Source: Hymenobacter actinosclerus (GTDB taxonomy: Bacteria > Bacteroidota > Bacteroidia > Cytophagales > Hymenobacteraceae). From it: a stretch of 64,000 nucleotides of DNA. Shown here in pieces: positions 30,475-40,162 of this stretch. The translations under genes were made by a program, and so were the position numbers. How positions within the stretch are numbered: position 1 is the stretch's first letter; every line of letters starts with the position of its first letter. The notes below the pieces were generated by a model, which was not told where the DNA came from, made no database searches, and saw nothing but the letters and a program-made list of their open reading frames with translations. The stretch spans positions 124,001 through 188,000 of the forward strand of contig NZ_FOHS01000001.1 in the NCBI RefSeq assembly GCF_900111515.1, written 5' to 3'.

Positions 30475-31914
30475 TTAGTTCCAGCCGCCGCCCAGGGCGC
30501 GGTACACGCCAACCTGGGCGTTGAGCTGCTTCATCTTCAGCTCAATCAGGTCGTATTTGGCTTCCAGGGCGTCGCGCTGGGTGAAGAGCACCTCGGTGTA
30601 CTCGGCGCGGGCCGAGCGGAACAGGCTGTTGGAAATGGTAACCGACTGGTTGAGCGAGGTCACGGCGCGGGCCTTTTCGTCGTAGCTCTGGCCCAGGTTG
30701 CGCAGGCTGGCCAGCTGGTTGCTTACTTCTACGTAGGCATTCAGCACGGTGCGCTCGTAGTTGTAGGCGGTCTGAATCTGGGCCGCGTTGGCGCTGCTGT
30801 ACACCGATTTGATACCGTTACGGTTGATGAGCGGGGCCATCAGGTCGCCGGCCGCCGAGAACAGCAGCGACTGGGGCGTGGTGAACAGCAGGCCCGGCTT
30901 GAAGGCCTCGAAGCCGGCCGAACCGGTGATGCGCAGCGCCGGGTAGAAGGCGGCGCGGGCCACCTGCACATCGAGGTTGGAAGCCAGCAGGCGCTGCTCG
31001 GCCTGCCGGATATCGGGGCGGTTCTGCAGCAGCTGGGCCGGTACGCCGGCGCGCACCAGCCGGGGCGGCGCCAGCGCATTGAACGAGGAGTCGTTGCGGG
31101 CTACCGGCTGGGGGTAGCGCCCCACCAGGAAGTTGATGCGGTTCTCGGTTTCGACGATCTGCTGCTGGATGGTGAACTGGTTGCTGAGCGTGTTGTGCAG
31201 CTGGGCCTCGAAGCGCTGCACGGCCAGCTCGGTCACCCGCGCCGACTCCTTCTGCAGCTTCACCAGCTCCAGAGCGTTGCGCTGAATCTCGATGTTCTGG
31301 CGCGTAATGGCCAGCTGGCTATCCAGGGCCAGCAGCTCGTAGTACGAGGTGGCTACTTCGGCAATCAGGTTGGTGACGGTGAAGTTCCGGCCTTCCACGC
31401 TGGCCAGGTAGCGCAATGCCGCCGCCTTGCGGGCGTTGCGCAGCCGGTGCCAGATGTCCACTTCCCAGCTCGCAAACGCCCCAAGCTGGTGGTTGGCCAG
31501 CGGCTCGGGGTTAACGTGGTCTTCCCGGATTCTGACCTGCTCCTCAGTGGCCCCGCGCAGCGTGTAGCGGCCGGGCCGGTCCACGTCGGAGCGCACGCCC
31601 ACGCCCAGAAACGGCATATACTCGCCCTTGCGGATCTGGATTTCGTTTTTCGAAATCTGGATTTCCTGCAGCGCAATGTTCAGCTCCTGGTTGTTGCGCA
31701 GGGCCGTATCGATGAGGGCCGTGAGGTTAGGGTCGGTGAAAAACTCCTTCCAGCGCAGCTGGGCGGTGTTGGTACTGTCGGCCAGTGGGGTGCCGTAGTT
31801 GGCCGGCACCGCGTGGCTGGCCGTGCGGGGCACAATGCCCGGCGTAACGCAGCCCGCCAGGGCCACCGCGCAGGCGGCGGCCCCCAAAAAGTTATACAGG
31901 CTCTTCTTACGCAT
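30475..31914 (-). CDS. RND efflux outer membrane lipoprotein (OprM/NodT family)
   Basis: A 479-residue protein starting MRKKSLYNFLGAAACAVALA with a lipobox LAGC, so it is lipid-anchored. It shows the two-repeat OprM layout: KEFFTDPNLTALIDTALRNN, IAEVATSYYELLALDSQLAI, RPDIRQAEQRLLASNLDVQV and AYNYERTVLNAYVEVSNQLA. It is the outer membrane channel of the pump encoded just upstream. The ATG at 31914 overlaps the permease stop codon by eight bases, which supports both the start choice and translational coupling. Confidence 0.93.
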   Translation of the reverse strand: MRKKSLYNFLGAAACAVALAGCVTPGIVPRTASHAVPANYGTPLADSTNTAQLRWKEFFTDPNLTALIDTALRNNQELNIALQEIQISKNEIQIRKGEYMPFLGVGVRSDVDRPGRYTLRGATEEQVRIREDHVNPEPLANHQLGAFASWEVDIWHRLRNARKAAALRYLASVEGRNFTVTNLIAEVATSYYELLALDSQLAITRQNIEIQRNALELVKLQKESARVTELAVQRFEAQLHNTLSNQFTIQQQIVETENRINFLVGRYPQPVARNDSSFNALAPPRLVRAGVPAQLLQNRPDIRQAEQRLLASNLDVQVARAAFYPALRITGSAGFEAFKPGLLFTTPQSLLFSAAGDLMAPLINRNGIKSVYSSANAAQIQTAYNYERTVLNAYVEVSNQLASLRNLGQSYDEKARAVTSLNQSVTISNSLFRSARAEYTEVLFTQRDALEAKYDLIELKMKQLNAQVGVYRALGGGWN

Positions 31915-34900
31915 GAGTGGCAACTTGTTCTTCTTCGATTACGGTTACGTGGGGCTCGAATTCGGAGAGCGGGTTCTCGTTTTCGTCCTGGATGAGCTTG
32001 CGGCCGGCGGCCATGGTCCCGAAGATGTAGTACAGCCCGGGCACGATAATTACGCCGAACACGGTGCCGAACAGCATACCGCCCAAAGCGGCCGTACCGA
32101 TGGTGCGGTTGCCGATGGCGCCCGCGCCGGTGGCCAGCACCAGCGGAATCAGGCCGGCAATGAAGGCGAAGGACGTCATCAGAATCGGGCGGAAACGGAC
32201 CTTGGCACCCTCAATAGCGGCGGCGCGCACGCTCATGCCTTCCTCGTGCTTCTGCACCGCGAATTCGACAATCAGTACCGCGTTCTTGCCCAGCAAACCC
32301 ACCAGCATCACCAGCCCCACCTGGGCGTAGATGTTGTTGGCCAGGCCCATCACCTTGATCAGCAGGAAGGCCCCGAAGATGCCCGCCGGCAGGCTGAGCA
32401 CCACCGCCAGCGGCAGCAGGAAGCTTTCATACTGGGCGGCCAGCACCAGATACACGAAGCCGAGCACGATGATGAAGATGATGACGGCCTCGTTGCCGCG
32501 GCCCACTTCGTCCTTGCTCAGGCCGCCCCAGTCGATGTCGTAGCCGCGGGGCAGGGTTTTCTTGGCCACTTCCTGCACCGCCTTAATGGCCTCGCCCGAG
32601 CTGAAACCAGCGGCGGCGTCGCCCCGAATGGAGGCCGTGGTGTACATATTGTAGCGGTTGATTTCGTTGGCGCCCTGGCTCTTCTTGATTTTCATGAAGG
32701 CCGAAAACGGTACCATGTCGCCCTTGTCGTTCTTCACCCACATGTTCAGGATGTCCTTGGGCAGGCGGCGGTATTCGGGCGAAGCCTGCACGTACACCTT
32801 GAAGAAGCGCTGGTACTTGATAAAGCCCAGCTCGTAGGTCGAGCCAATCATGATGCTGAGCGTGTTCATGGCGTTGCCGATGCTCACGCCCTTCTGCATA
32901 GCCAGCTGGTTGTCAATCTGTAGCTCGTACTGGGGGTAGTTGGCCGAGTAGAACGTGAACAGGCCCGATAACTCCTTGCGCTTGCGCAAGTCCTTCATGA
33001 ACTGGTCGTTGACCTGTTCCAGGCTCTTGTAGTCGCCGGTGTTGGTTTTATCGAGCAGCTGCAGCTGAAAACCGCCCGCCGCGCCGTAGCCCGGCACCGC
33101 CGGCGGCTCAAAAAACTCGATGGTCGCGCCCGGAATCTGCTTGGCTTTTTCCTCCAGCGCTAGCACAATGTCGTGGATGGATTCCTTACGCTCATTCCAG
33201 GGCTTGAGGTCGATCAGGCAGGTGCCGGCGTTGGAGCCGCGGCCCTCGGTGAGCACCTCGTAGCCGGCCAGCGTGGAAATGCTGGCAATGCCGGGCACGT
33301 CTTTGGCCAGCTGCTGCAGCTCCTGCGAAATGGCGTTGGTGCGCTCCAGCGTCGAGCCGGGCGGGGTCTGGATAATGGCGTACAGCAGGCCCTGGTCTTC
33401 GCTCGGAATGAAGCCCGAAGGCAGGGTGGTGGAGATGCCGAAGATGCCGAAGCCGAAAGCCGCCAGCACCAGGAACGTCACCACCCGACGGTCGACCACT
33501 TTCTCCAGGAAGCCCACGTACACGCCCGTCAGGCGTTCGAAGCCGCGGTTGAACCAGTCGATGAACCGGTTGATCGGCGACTTGGAGCGGGGCTGGCCGT
33601 GGTTGTTCTTCAGAATCATGGCGCACAGCACCGGCGTGAGCGTGAGGGCCACAATACCCGAAATGACAATGGCGGAGGCCATCGTAATCGAGAACTGCCG
33701 GTAGAAAATGCCCACCGGACCGCTCATGAAGGCAACCGGCACGAACACGGCCGTCATCAGAATGGTAATGGCAATAATGGCTCCGCTGATTTCGCCGATT
33801 ACTTCCTTCACCGCCCCAAAGGGCGAGAGGTGCTTTTCTTCCATCTTGGCGTGCACCGCTTCCACCACCACAATGGCGTCGTCGACTACAATACCGATGG
33901 CCAGCACCAGCGCGAACAGGGTAATCATGTTAATCGTGAGCCCGAACGCCTGCATGGCCATAAAGGCGCCAATCAGCGATACGGGCACGGCCAGAATCGG
34001 AATCAGCGTCGAGCGCCAGTCGCCCAGGAACAGGAACACCACCAGCGCCACCAGAATAAAGGCGTCGCGCAGCGTGTGCACCACGTTTTCGATGGAGGCG
34101 TCGAGGAAGTTCGACACGTCGTAGCTGATTTTGTAGTCCATGCCGGGGGGCATGGTTTTCTTCAACTCCTCCAGCTTGGCCTTCACCTCGGTAATCACGT
34201 CTTTGGCGTTGGAGCCATAGGTTTGCTTGAGCACAATGGCCGCCGAAGGGTAGCCGTCGAGGTTGGAGTAAATGTCGTAGAACTCGGAGCCCAGCGACAC
34301 ATCGGCCACGTCCTTGAGGTGCAGGATTTCGCCGTCGGGGTTGGCCTTCAGAATCACGTTCTTGTACTGCTCCACATCATTAAAGCGGCCCTGGTAGGTA
34401 AGCACGTACTCCAGCGCCTGCGACTGGCCCCCGTCGGAGCGGCCGATGCGGCCCGGCGAGCCAATCACGCTCTGGTCATCGAGGGCCTTCATTACATCGT
34501 CGGCCGAGATGTTGTAGGCCCGCATGCGGTCGGGCTTGAGCCAGATGCGCATGGCGTACTGGCGGCTGCCCAGAATGGAGGCCCGCCCGATGCCGTTGAT
34601 GCGCTGAATTTCGGGCAGCATGTTCACGCCGGCATAGTTGAAGAGGAACTTCATGTCGGTGTTCTTGTCCTTGCTGTACAAGTTCACATACATGAGCATG
34701 TTGGGCACCACGCGGTTCACAATCACGCCCTCGCGCTGCACCAGCACCGGCAGGCGGTTGATAACCTGCGCAATGCGGGTGTTCACGTTCACCACGGCCT
34801 GGTCGGGGTCGGTGCCCAGGTTGAACACAATCTGAATATTGGCTTCGCCCGCACTCACGGCGTCGGCGGTCATGTACTTCATGCCCGGCACGCCGTTTAC

Positions 34901-35104
34901 GGCCTGCTCCAAGGGTATCAGCACCGATTCGGTGAGCACCTTGGCGCTGGCGCCGGGGTAGGCCACGCTCACCATTACCATGGGCGGCGAAATCTCCGGA
35001 AACTGCGAGGTGGGCAGCGTATTCATGGCCAGCATCCCCAGAAAGACGATGACAATGGAAATGACGATGGCAAAAACCGGCCGTCGAATGAATTTACTGA
35101 ACAT
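31907..35104 (-). CDS. RND multidrug efflux permease (HAE1/AcrB family)
   Basis: A 1065-residue inner membrane pump with 12 membrane segments and two large periplasmic loops, the usual AcrB size. Landmarks include the start MFSKFIRRPVFAIVISIVIV, ALVLAIGIVVDDAIVVVEAV with the two adjacent aspartates of the proton relay in helix 4, and AIIAITILMTAVFVPVAFMS. It drives drug export using the proton gradient. It is the middle gene of an adaptor-permease-channel operon. No regulator gene is adjacent. Confidence 0.95.
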   Translation of the reverse strand: MFSKFIRRPVFAIVISIVIVFLGMLAMNTLPTSQFPEISPPMVMVSVAYPGASAKVLTESVLIPLEQAVNGVPGMKYMTADAVSAGEANIQIVFNLGTDPDQAVVNVNTRIAQVINRLPVLVQREGVIVNRVVPNMLMYVNLYSKDKNTDMKFLFNYAGVNMLPEIQRINGIGRASILGSRQYAMRIWLKPDRMRAYNISADDVMKALDDQSVIGSPGRIGRSDGGQSQALEYVLTYQGRFNDVEQYKNVILKANPDGEILHLKDVADVSLGSEFYDIYSNLDGYPSAAIVLKQTYGSNAKDVITEVKAKLEELKKTMPPGMDYKISYDVSNFLDASIENVVHTLRDAFILVALVVFLFLGDWRSTLIPILAVPVSLIGAFMAMQAFGLTINMITLFALVLAIGIVVDDAIVVVEAVHAKMEEKHLSPFGAVKEVIGEISGAIIAITILMTAVFVPVAFMSGPVGIFYRQFSITMASAIVISGIVALTLTPVLCAMILKNNHGQPRSKSPINRFIDWFNRGFERLTGVYVGFLEKVVDRRVVTFLVLAAFGFGIFGISTTLPSGFIPSEDQGLLYAIIQTPPGSTLERTNAISQELQQLAKDVPGIASISTLAGYEVLTEGRGSNAGTCLIDLKPWNERKESIHDIVLALEEKAKQIPGATIEFFEPPAVPGYGAAGGFQLQLLDKTNTGDYKSLEQVNDQFMKDLRKRKELSGLFTFYSANYPQYELQIDNQLAMQKGVSIGNAMNTLSIMIGSTYELGFIKYQRFFKVYVQASPEYRRLPKDILNMWVKNDKGDMVPFSAFMKIKKSQGANEINRYNMYTTASIRGDAAAGFSSGEAIKAVQEVAKKTLPRGYDIDWGGLSKDEVGRGNEAVIIFIIVLGFVYLVLAAQYESFLLPLAVVLSLPAGIFGAFLLIKVMGLANNIYAQVGLVMLVGLLGKNAVLIVEFAVQKHEEGMSVRAAAIEGAKVRFRPILMTSFAFIAGLIPLVLATGAGAIGNRTIGTAALGGMLFGTVFGVIIVPGLYYIFGTMAAGRKLIQDENENPLSEFEPHVTVIEEEQVATHA

Positions 35105-35137
35105 AGGTTTGCGCTTGTTTTAAACTAAAAGGCAAAG

Positions 35138-35175
35138 TCATCCTGAGCCAGGCGAATTCGCCTGGCTCAGGATGA
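35138..35175. repeat. Perfect 38-base palindrome inside the RND operon
   Basis: TCATCCTGAGCCAGGCGAA is followed immediately by its exact complement with no loop bases, centred on GAATTC. It lies between the stop codon of the adaptor gene and the start of the permease gene, so it is transcribed within the operon. No T-tract follows. Confidence 0.93.
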
Positions 35176-35188
35176 GACTGTTCTGCTG

Positions 35189-36271
35189 TTATTCCGAGTG
35201 GGTGCCCAGGTTGGCAATTACCTGCTTGGGCGCCTCGTAAGTGAACTCGATTTTGTCGCCGTCCTTCACTTTGCGGATGCCTTCGAGCATGAACTTGTCG
35301 GTGGGCTTGAGGCCGCTCTTCACGATGTAGAGGTCGGGCATCTCCGAGGCGATGGTGATTTCGCGCTGGTGCACCACGTTCTTGCTGTCGAGCACGTACA
35401 CATACTTCTTTTCCAGCACCTCGTAGGTGGCTTTCTGCGGGATGATGATGGCGTGCTTGAGCGGTACGGTCATCAGCACGCTGCCCGTTTCGCCGCTCCG
35501 GAGCAGGCCTTCGGGGTTGGGGAAGGTGGCCCGGAAGGCGATGTTGCCGGTTTCGTTGTTGAAGTCAGCCTCGATGGTCTGCACCACGCCGGGGTACTTG
35601 AACTGCTCGTTGTTGGCCATCAGCAGGTTCACGTGCGTCTGGTTGTCGGATTTGGCGTTGGTCTTGTAGGACAGATACTCGGCCTCGGGCACGTTGAAGT
35701 ACACCCACATCTTGCTGTTGTCGGAAAGCGTCGTCAGCAAATCACCCTCATCCACCAGGCTGCCCTGCCGCACCTCGAAATGGTCCATGATGCCATCGAA
35801 GGGCGCCTTGATAGTGGTAAACGACAGGTGCGTTTTGGCCAACGATACCTCGGCCTGGGCCTTGCCCACCTTAGCGGCGGCCAGGGCCAGCTCGCTCTTC
35901 GATACCACGTTGTTGTCGGCCAAGCGCTTGGTGTTCTGGTACTCGATGCCCACGTAGTTGGCCTCAGCCTCCGAGCGTTTCAGCTCAGCCTGGTACATGA
36001 GGGGCATAATCTGGAACATCAGCTGGCCCTTCTGCACTGTCTGCCCTTCATCCACGTAGATTTTCTGCAGATACCCTTTCTCCAGCGCCCGCATCTCGAT
36101 GTGCTGGATGGCATGAATCTGGGCCACGTACTCTTTCGTGATAATGGTGTCTTCCAGCATGGGGCTGGTCACCAAGTATTTTACAGCTTCTTCCTTGGCT
36201 TCTTCGTGCTTGGTACAGCTGGTGCCGCAGCACAGGGCGCCGAAGCCAAGCAAAACGAGGTATTTCTTCAT
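35189..36271 (-). CDS. RND efflux periplasmic adaptor lipoprotein (AcrA family)
   Basis: A 360-residue membrane fusion protein with signal peptide and lipobox (GALCCGTSC). Domain order is a lipoyl half (EMRALEKGYLQKIYVDEGQT), a short coiled-coil hairpin (about 85-130), the second lipoyl half (TTIKAPFDGIMDHFEVRQGS), a beta-barrel (MWVYFNVPEAEYLSYK) and a membrane-proximal domain (VYVLDSKNVVHQREITIA). It connects the permease to the outer membrane lipoprotein. As first gene of the operon it is preceded by an AT-rich stretch near 36480-36500 that probably contains the promoter. Confidence 0.93.
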   Translation of the reverse strand: MKKYLVLLGFGALCCGTSCTKHEEAKEEAVKYLVTSPMLEDTIITKEYVAQIHAIQHIEMRALEKGYLQKIYVDEGQTVQKGQLMFQIMPLMYQAELKRSEAEANYVGIEYQNTKRLADNNVVSKSELALAAAKVGKAQAEVSLAKTHLSFTTIKAPFDGIMDHFEVRQGSLVDEGDLLTTLSDNSKMWVYFNVPEAEYLSYKTNAKSDNQTHVNLLMANNEQFKYPGVVQTIEADFNNETGNIAFRATFPNPEGLLRSGETGSVLMTVPLKHAIIIPQKATYEVLEKKYVYVLDSKNVVHQREITIASEMPDLYIVKSGLKPTDKFMLEGIRKVKDGDKIEFTYEAPKQVIANLGTHSE

Positions 36272-36554
36272 GAACGGTTAGCTACTACGGTTGCTGATGA
36301 GGTGATGCGGCTAGCGGCCCGCACTCGGCAGCGGCAAGCCACTGAAAGCTAGCCCGCTACTGTCCGGCCCGGAATCTGAATCAGAGAAAAATCCAGTTGC
36401 TGCCCGACGGCTTCGGGCATTAAACGGCACAAAACAAGCACTGGCTTCATGAAGCGGATGTGAAGCCCCCAACCCGTTACCTCTAAAAATTATTTTTTTT
36501 AGCAGTGATTATCAGCCCGTTTCCTGCCCGCCGGCCTGGTGGCCCGAAGCCCGG
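36272..36554. other. Intergenic region upstream of the RND operon
   Basis: About 280 bases between the adaptor start and the rlpA terminator. An AT-rich run (CTCTAAAAATTATTTTTTTT, 36481-36500) is the best place for the operon promoter. I see no TetR-type operator with clear dyad symmetry and no regulator gene nearby. Confidence 0.45.
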
Positions 36555-36602
36555 AAAGCCCGTCGCGCCGCCTCCCGGAAGGGAAGCGGCGCGACGGGCT
36601 TT
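36555..36602 (-). terminator. Terminator after rlpA
   Basis: AAAGCCCGTCGCGCCGC (36555-36571) pairs perfectly with GCGGCGCGACGGGCTTT (36586-36602). The 17-bp stem lies about 70 bases past the rlpA stop on the minus strand. Confidence 0.85.
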
Positions 36603-36670
36603 GAGCGCAGCAGCAGGTGCTGGCAGCTGTTGAGGTTTGGGCCGGGCAGTGATGCCCTAGCAGGGGTGCC

Positions 36671-37486
36671 CTACAGGTTTTCGGTCTGGCGCACCAGGCT
36701 GGCCACGCCGGCTTTGGCCAGGCGCAGGCGTACGGCGTTGGCTTCGGCAGCGGTGGCAAAGCGGCCTACCACCACGCGGTTGAGGGTTTTGCCCTGGGCC
36801 GAAGCGCCGGTGAGCGTGGTAATAAACAGCGCTGGCTCCAGGCCCTGAATCTTGTCCATTACGGCGCGGGCGTTACGCACGTCGCCGAAAGTGCCGGCCT
36901 GCACTACGAAGGAAGCCGTGGGCTCGGCCCGCAGGGCTACGTCGGTGGCCTCGGTGGTGCCGGGCACAATGTTGGTATGCAGGGCGGCCAGTTCGATGGG
37001 GTCGGCAGCCAGGGCCTGCAGGTCGTCGGGGGCGTCGGTGGGGCCCAGGGGCGTGGTGGCGGGCACCACTTCGGCCACTACTGATACGGCGCCGTGCGTG
37101 ACGATGCCCAGCGGGCGGGCCGCTACTTCGGCCAGATCGAGGATGCGCTGGTGCCGGAACGGGCCGCGGTCGGAAACGCGCACCACCACCGATTCGCCGG
37201 TTTCGGGGTTCGATACCCGTAACCGGGTGCCGAAGGGCAGGGTTTTGTGGGCGCAGGTGTACTGGTTGCGGTCGAACCGCTCGCCGCTGCTGGTGCGGCG
37301 GCCCTGGAATTCGCGGCCGTACCAGGAGGCCCGGCCCCGCAGAATAGTGCTCTTTTTGGCGGTAGTGGCAGCTTTTTCGTCGTCCGTCGGGCGGGCGGTT
37401 GCGGCCGGGGCCGATTGCAGCGTCAGCAGGGCCGTCAGGCCAACTAGCAGCAGGCTTGATACATACCGTCGGTAGAGCACTTTCAT
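36671..37486 (-). CDS. rlpA: RlpA-family septal ring lytic transglycosylase with SPOR-like domain
   Basis: A 271-residue protein with an N-terminal signal (MKVLYRRYVSSLLLVGLTAL). The RlpA double-psi beta-barrel spans about 50-140: RGRASWYGREFQGRRTSSGE (substrate-site Tyr/Gly), RFDRNQYTCAHKTLPFGTRL and VRVSDRGPFRHQRILDLAEV, where the conserved Asp and His of the family are present. The C-terminus (about 195-270, SFVVQAGTFGDVRNARAVMD) is a SPOR-type peptidoglycan-binding repeat. It should cut glycan strands lacking peptides at the division site. The ATG at 37486 is chosen because it starts at the signal peptide. Confidence 0.9.
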   Translation of the reverse strand: MKVLYRRYVSSLLLVGLTALLTLQSAPAATARPTDDEKAATTAKKSTILRGRASWYGREFQGRRTSSGERFDRNQYTCAHKTLPFGTRLRVSNPETGESVVVRVSDRGPFRHQRILDLAEVAARPLGIVTHGAVSVVAEVVPATTPLGPTDAPDDLQALAADPIELAALHTNIVPGTTEATDVALRAEPTASFVVQAGTFGDVRNARAVMDKIQGLEPALFITTLTGASAQGKTLNRVVVGRFATAAEANAVRLRLAKAGVASLVRQTENL

Positions 37487-38027
37487 CCGGGAACCAGTTG
37501 GTGAGTGCGACAAATCTAGAAGGGTCAACCAAAGCAGCGCTTACATACCAAATCGGGGCCGGGTAGGCTGAGTTCGATAATTGACCTTTTCTTATAATTC
37601 TTGTATTTAAATTATTTAAGATAAGCTGGCCAAATACGCGTTTGTGTTTAGTTGATACGCATTTTGCACTCTTTTTAGATGATAGGAGCGTTGCCGGAGA
37701 AATGCGACTATCCGCCGGAGAAAAAATTCGGGCCTCCCGTCACCAAAGCCGTTAGCAAGCCGGTTGCAAAAGTCAAAGAAATTAGTTAAGAGCAGTAGGC
37801 AGCTGCCAGGGGTAAGTTGCCGGCAATAAGGAACGTCATGCAGAGCGCAGCCGAAGCATCCCTGCCGTCATGCTAATCCTGTCGACTGCAACGAGCGGTA
37901 AAGATGCTTCGACGCCGCTCCGCTACTGGCTCTGTGCGCCACATGCTCCGCATGACGTTCCCACCGGCAACCGGCAATCAACAACCGGCAACTACTCCTG
38001 GCAACGCACAACTGATTACCTTCGGGG
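37487..38027. other. AT-rich intergenic region (541 bases) with one inverted repeat
   Basis: From 37570 to 37700 the sequence is strongly AT-rich (TTATAATTCTTGTATTTAAA and neighbours), unlike the GC-rich genes around it, and probably holds the divergent promoters for rlpA and the DUF72 gene. An inverted repeat follows at 37829-37961. I found no convincing small gene or structured RNA. Confidence 0.5.
37829..37961. repeat. Imperfect inverted repeat with GGAACGTCATGC ends
   Basis: The outer ends GGAACGTCATGC and GCATGACGTTCC are perfect complements, as are the inner GAAGCATC and GATGCTTC. The parts between are only partly complementary. The outer GAACGTCAT is shared with family A. It appears to be a decayed member of the intergenic palindrome class. 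Confidence 0.7.
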
Positions 38028-38942
38028 ATGGATTTTGGCCGTCTTTCCGACCTGCGCTACGTTGATTTCCGGCTGCCCGCCGACCACCCCGAAACGGCCG
38101 TTGTGCTGGCCCGGGCCCTGCCCACGCAGCCCGCCCCGCCGGCCGTGTACGTGGGCTGCCCCATCTGGACCAACAAGGCCTGGCTGGGGTCGTACTTCCC
38201 GCTGGGCATCAAAGATGCTGATTATCTGCACCATTATGCCCGGCAGTTCAACAGCATCGAGCTCAACACCACTCACTACCGCATCCCCGACGCGCCCACC
38301 GTGCGCAAGTGGCGCGAGGCGGTACCCGCGTCGTTCCGGTTCTGCCCCAAAATCCCCCAGATTATCAGCCACGACCGGGCCTTGTACAACGCCGACGACC
38401 TGACAACGAGCTTCTGCCGGGCCTTGGAGGGGCTGGGCCCCACGCTGGGCCACGCCTTTCTGCAGCTGCCGCCCACCTTCGGCCCCGAGCACCTGCGGCG
38501 GCTGGAGCGCTACCTGGTCGATTTCCCGGCTTTCGTGCCGCTGGCCGTGGAGCTGCGCCACCCCGGCTGGTTTTCCGATGCGGGCCTGCTGGCCAGCATC
38601 ACGGCCATGCTCGAAGCCCTGAACAAGCCGCTGGTGATAAGCGACGTGGCCGGCCGCCGCGACGCGCTGCACCAGCGCCTGACTACGCCCACCGCCTTCG
38701 TGCGCCTCAACGGCCACGGCCTCATCGACTCCGATTTCCGCCGCGCCGACGACTGGGCCGCCCGCATTGCTGGCTGGCTCGAAGCGGGCTTGCACACGGC
38801 CTACGTCTTCATCCACCAGAAAGACATTCTGCATTCGCCGCTCTGGGCCGAGCATTTCCTGCGCCGCCTGCACGAGCTCACCGGTATGGCGGTGCAGCCG
38901 CCCCGCGTAATTCCGCAGCCGGTGCAGGGCAGTTTGTTCTAA
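38028..38942 (+). CDS. DUF72 (YecE-like) TIM-barrel protein
   Basis: A 304-residue protein of the DUF72 family. Typical sequence marks are VYVGCPIWTNKAWLG, a run to LHHYARQFNSIELNTTHYRI, WREAVPASFRFCPKIPQIIS, LGHAFLQLPPTFGPEHLRRL and PLAVELRHPGWF. Family members adopt a TIM barrel and are widespread, but no reaction is established. The start MDFGRLSDLRYVDFRLP is the only in-frame ATG near the conserved region. It appears to be transcribed alone. Confidence 0.88.
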   Translation: MDFGRLSDLRYVDFRLPADHPETAVVLARALPTQPAPPAVYVGCPIWTNKAWLGSYFPLGIKDADYLHHYARQFNSIELNTTHYRIPDAPTVRKWREAVPASFRFCPKIPQIISHDRALYNADDLTTSFCRALEGLGPTLGHAFLQLPPTFGPEHLRRLERYLVDFPAFVPLAVELRHPGWFSDAGLLASITAMLEALNKPLVISDVAGRRDALHQRLTTPTAFVRLNGHGLIDSDFRRADDWAARIAGWLEAGLHTAYVFIHQKDILHSPLWAEHFLRRLHELTGMAVQPPRVIPQPVQGSLF

Positions 38943-38945
38943 GCG

Positions 38946-39093
38946 GGATGACAAGACGCATCTATGCGTCTTGGCATTGAACGGTATTGTTGAAGGGCTC
39001 TAGCCGCGCAATTCGCTTGTTTTATTTAACACGCAGTTCCACAGACCGTTTAACTACGCCATTCAACGCCAAGACGCAAAGACGCGTCTCTAT
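38946..39093. repeat. Inverted repeat with AAGACGCATC/GCGTCTTGG arms
   Basis: The left arm (AAGACGCATCTATGCGTCTT then GGCATTGAACG) pairs with the right arm (CATTCAACGCCAAGACGC then AAAGACGCGTCT). Each arm is itself partly palindromic. It lies between the DUF72 gene and the luciferase-like gene, which point the same way. Confidence 0.78.
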
Positions 39094-39116
39094 AACCCCT
39101 CAAAAGCACAAAAAAT

Positions 39117-40142
39117 ATGGAAATCGGTATTGACTCCTTCGCCATGAACCTGCTTGATAGCGGCACCGACGCGCCCATTGATGGGACTAAGGCCGTTAGC
39201 CAACTGCTCGACCGGATTGTGCGGGCTGATGAGGTGGGCCTCGATATTTTCGGGCTGGGCGAGCACCACCGATCCGAATACCTCGACTCGGCCCCGGCCG
39301 TGCTGCTGGCCGCCGCAGCCGCCCGCACCAAGCGCATCCGGCTTACCAGCGCCGTTACGGTGCTGTCGGCCGCCGACCCGGTGCGCGTGTTTCAGCAATA
39401 CGCCACGCTGGATTTGATTTCGCAGGGCCGGGCCGAAATGGTGGTCGGCCGGGGCTCCTCGATTGAGGCGTTTCCGCTGTTCGGCTTCGATCTGGACGAT
39501 TACGACGAGCTGTTTGCCGAGAAGCTGGGCCTGCTACTGCAAGTGCGCGAGCAGGAGAAGGTGCGCTGGCAGGGCAAGTTCCGGCCGGCCCTCACCGGGC
39601 AGGGCGTGTACCCGCGCCCCATGCAGGCGAAAATCCCGATCTGGCTGGGCGTGGGCGGCACCCCCGAGTCGTTTGTGCGGGCCGGCACGCTGGGCTTGCC
39701 GCTGATGGTAGCCATTATCGGCGGCGATACCCACCGCTTCCGGCCTTTAATTGATTTGTACCGCGAGGCTGGCCGCCGGGCCGGATTCACGCCCGAGCAG
39801 CTGCCAGTGGGCTTGCACTCGCTGGGCTACGTGGCCGAAACCAGCGCCCAGGCCGCCGACGAGGCGTTTCCCGGCTACGCCCACACCTTCAGCAAGCGGG
39901 CCCGCGAGCGGGGCGGCCCCGCTATTACGCGCCCCCAGTTTGATGCCCAGCTTGGCCCCCTGGGGGCCCTGCTCATTGGCAGTCCGGAGGAAGTAGCGGC
40001 CAAGATACTCCGCCACTCTGAGGCGCTGGGGGGCATTTCGCGGGTGACCTTCCAGATGGATATTGCCGCCGTGGGCCATGAGAGGCTGCTGGCCGCCATC
40101 GAGCTACTCGGTACCCGCGTGGCGCCGTTGGTGCGCGCCTAG
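39117..40142 (+). CDS. LLM-class flavin-dependent oxidoreductase
   Basis: A 341-residue luciferase-like TIM-barrel monooxygenase. It begins MEIGIDSFAMNLLDSGTDAP and shows GLGEHHRSEYLDSAPAVLLA, RIRLTSAVTVLSAADPVRVF, GRAEMVVGRGSSIEAFPLFG and IPIWLGVGGTPESFVRAGTL. These are standard for the LLM family that uses reduced FMN and oxygen. The substrate cannot be inferred. A single-gene unit ending in a strong terminator. Confidence 0.9.
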   Translation: MEIGIDSFAMNLLDSGTDAPIDGTKAVSQLLDRIVRADEVGLDIFGLGEHHRSEYLDSAPAVLLAAAAARTKRIRLTSAVTVLSAADPVRVFQQYATLDLISQGRAEMVVGRGSSIEAFPLFGFDLDDYDELFAEKLGLLLQVREQEKVRWQGKFRPALTGQGVYPRPMQAKIPIWLGVGGTPESFVRAGTLGLPLMVAIIGGDTHRFRPLIDLYREAGRRAGFTPEQLPVGLHSLGYVAETSAQAADEAFPGYAHTFSKRARERGGPAITRPQFDAQLGPLGALLIGSPEEVAAKILRHSEALGGISRVTFQMDIAAVGHERLLAAIELLGTRVAPLVRA

Positions 40143-40162
40143 CTGTTTCGGGCCTCGGTCAG

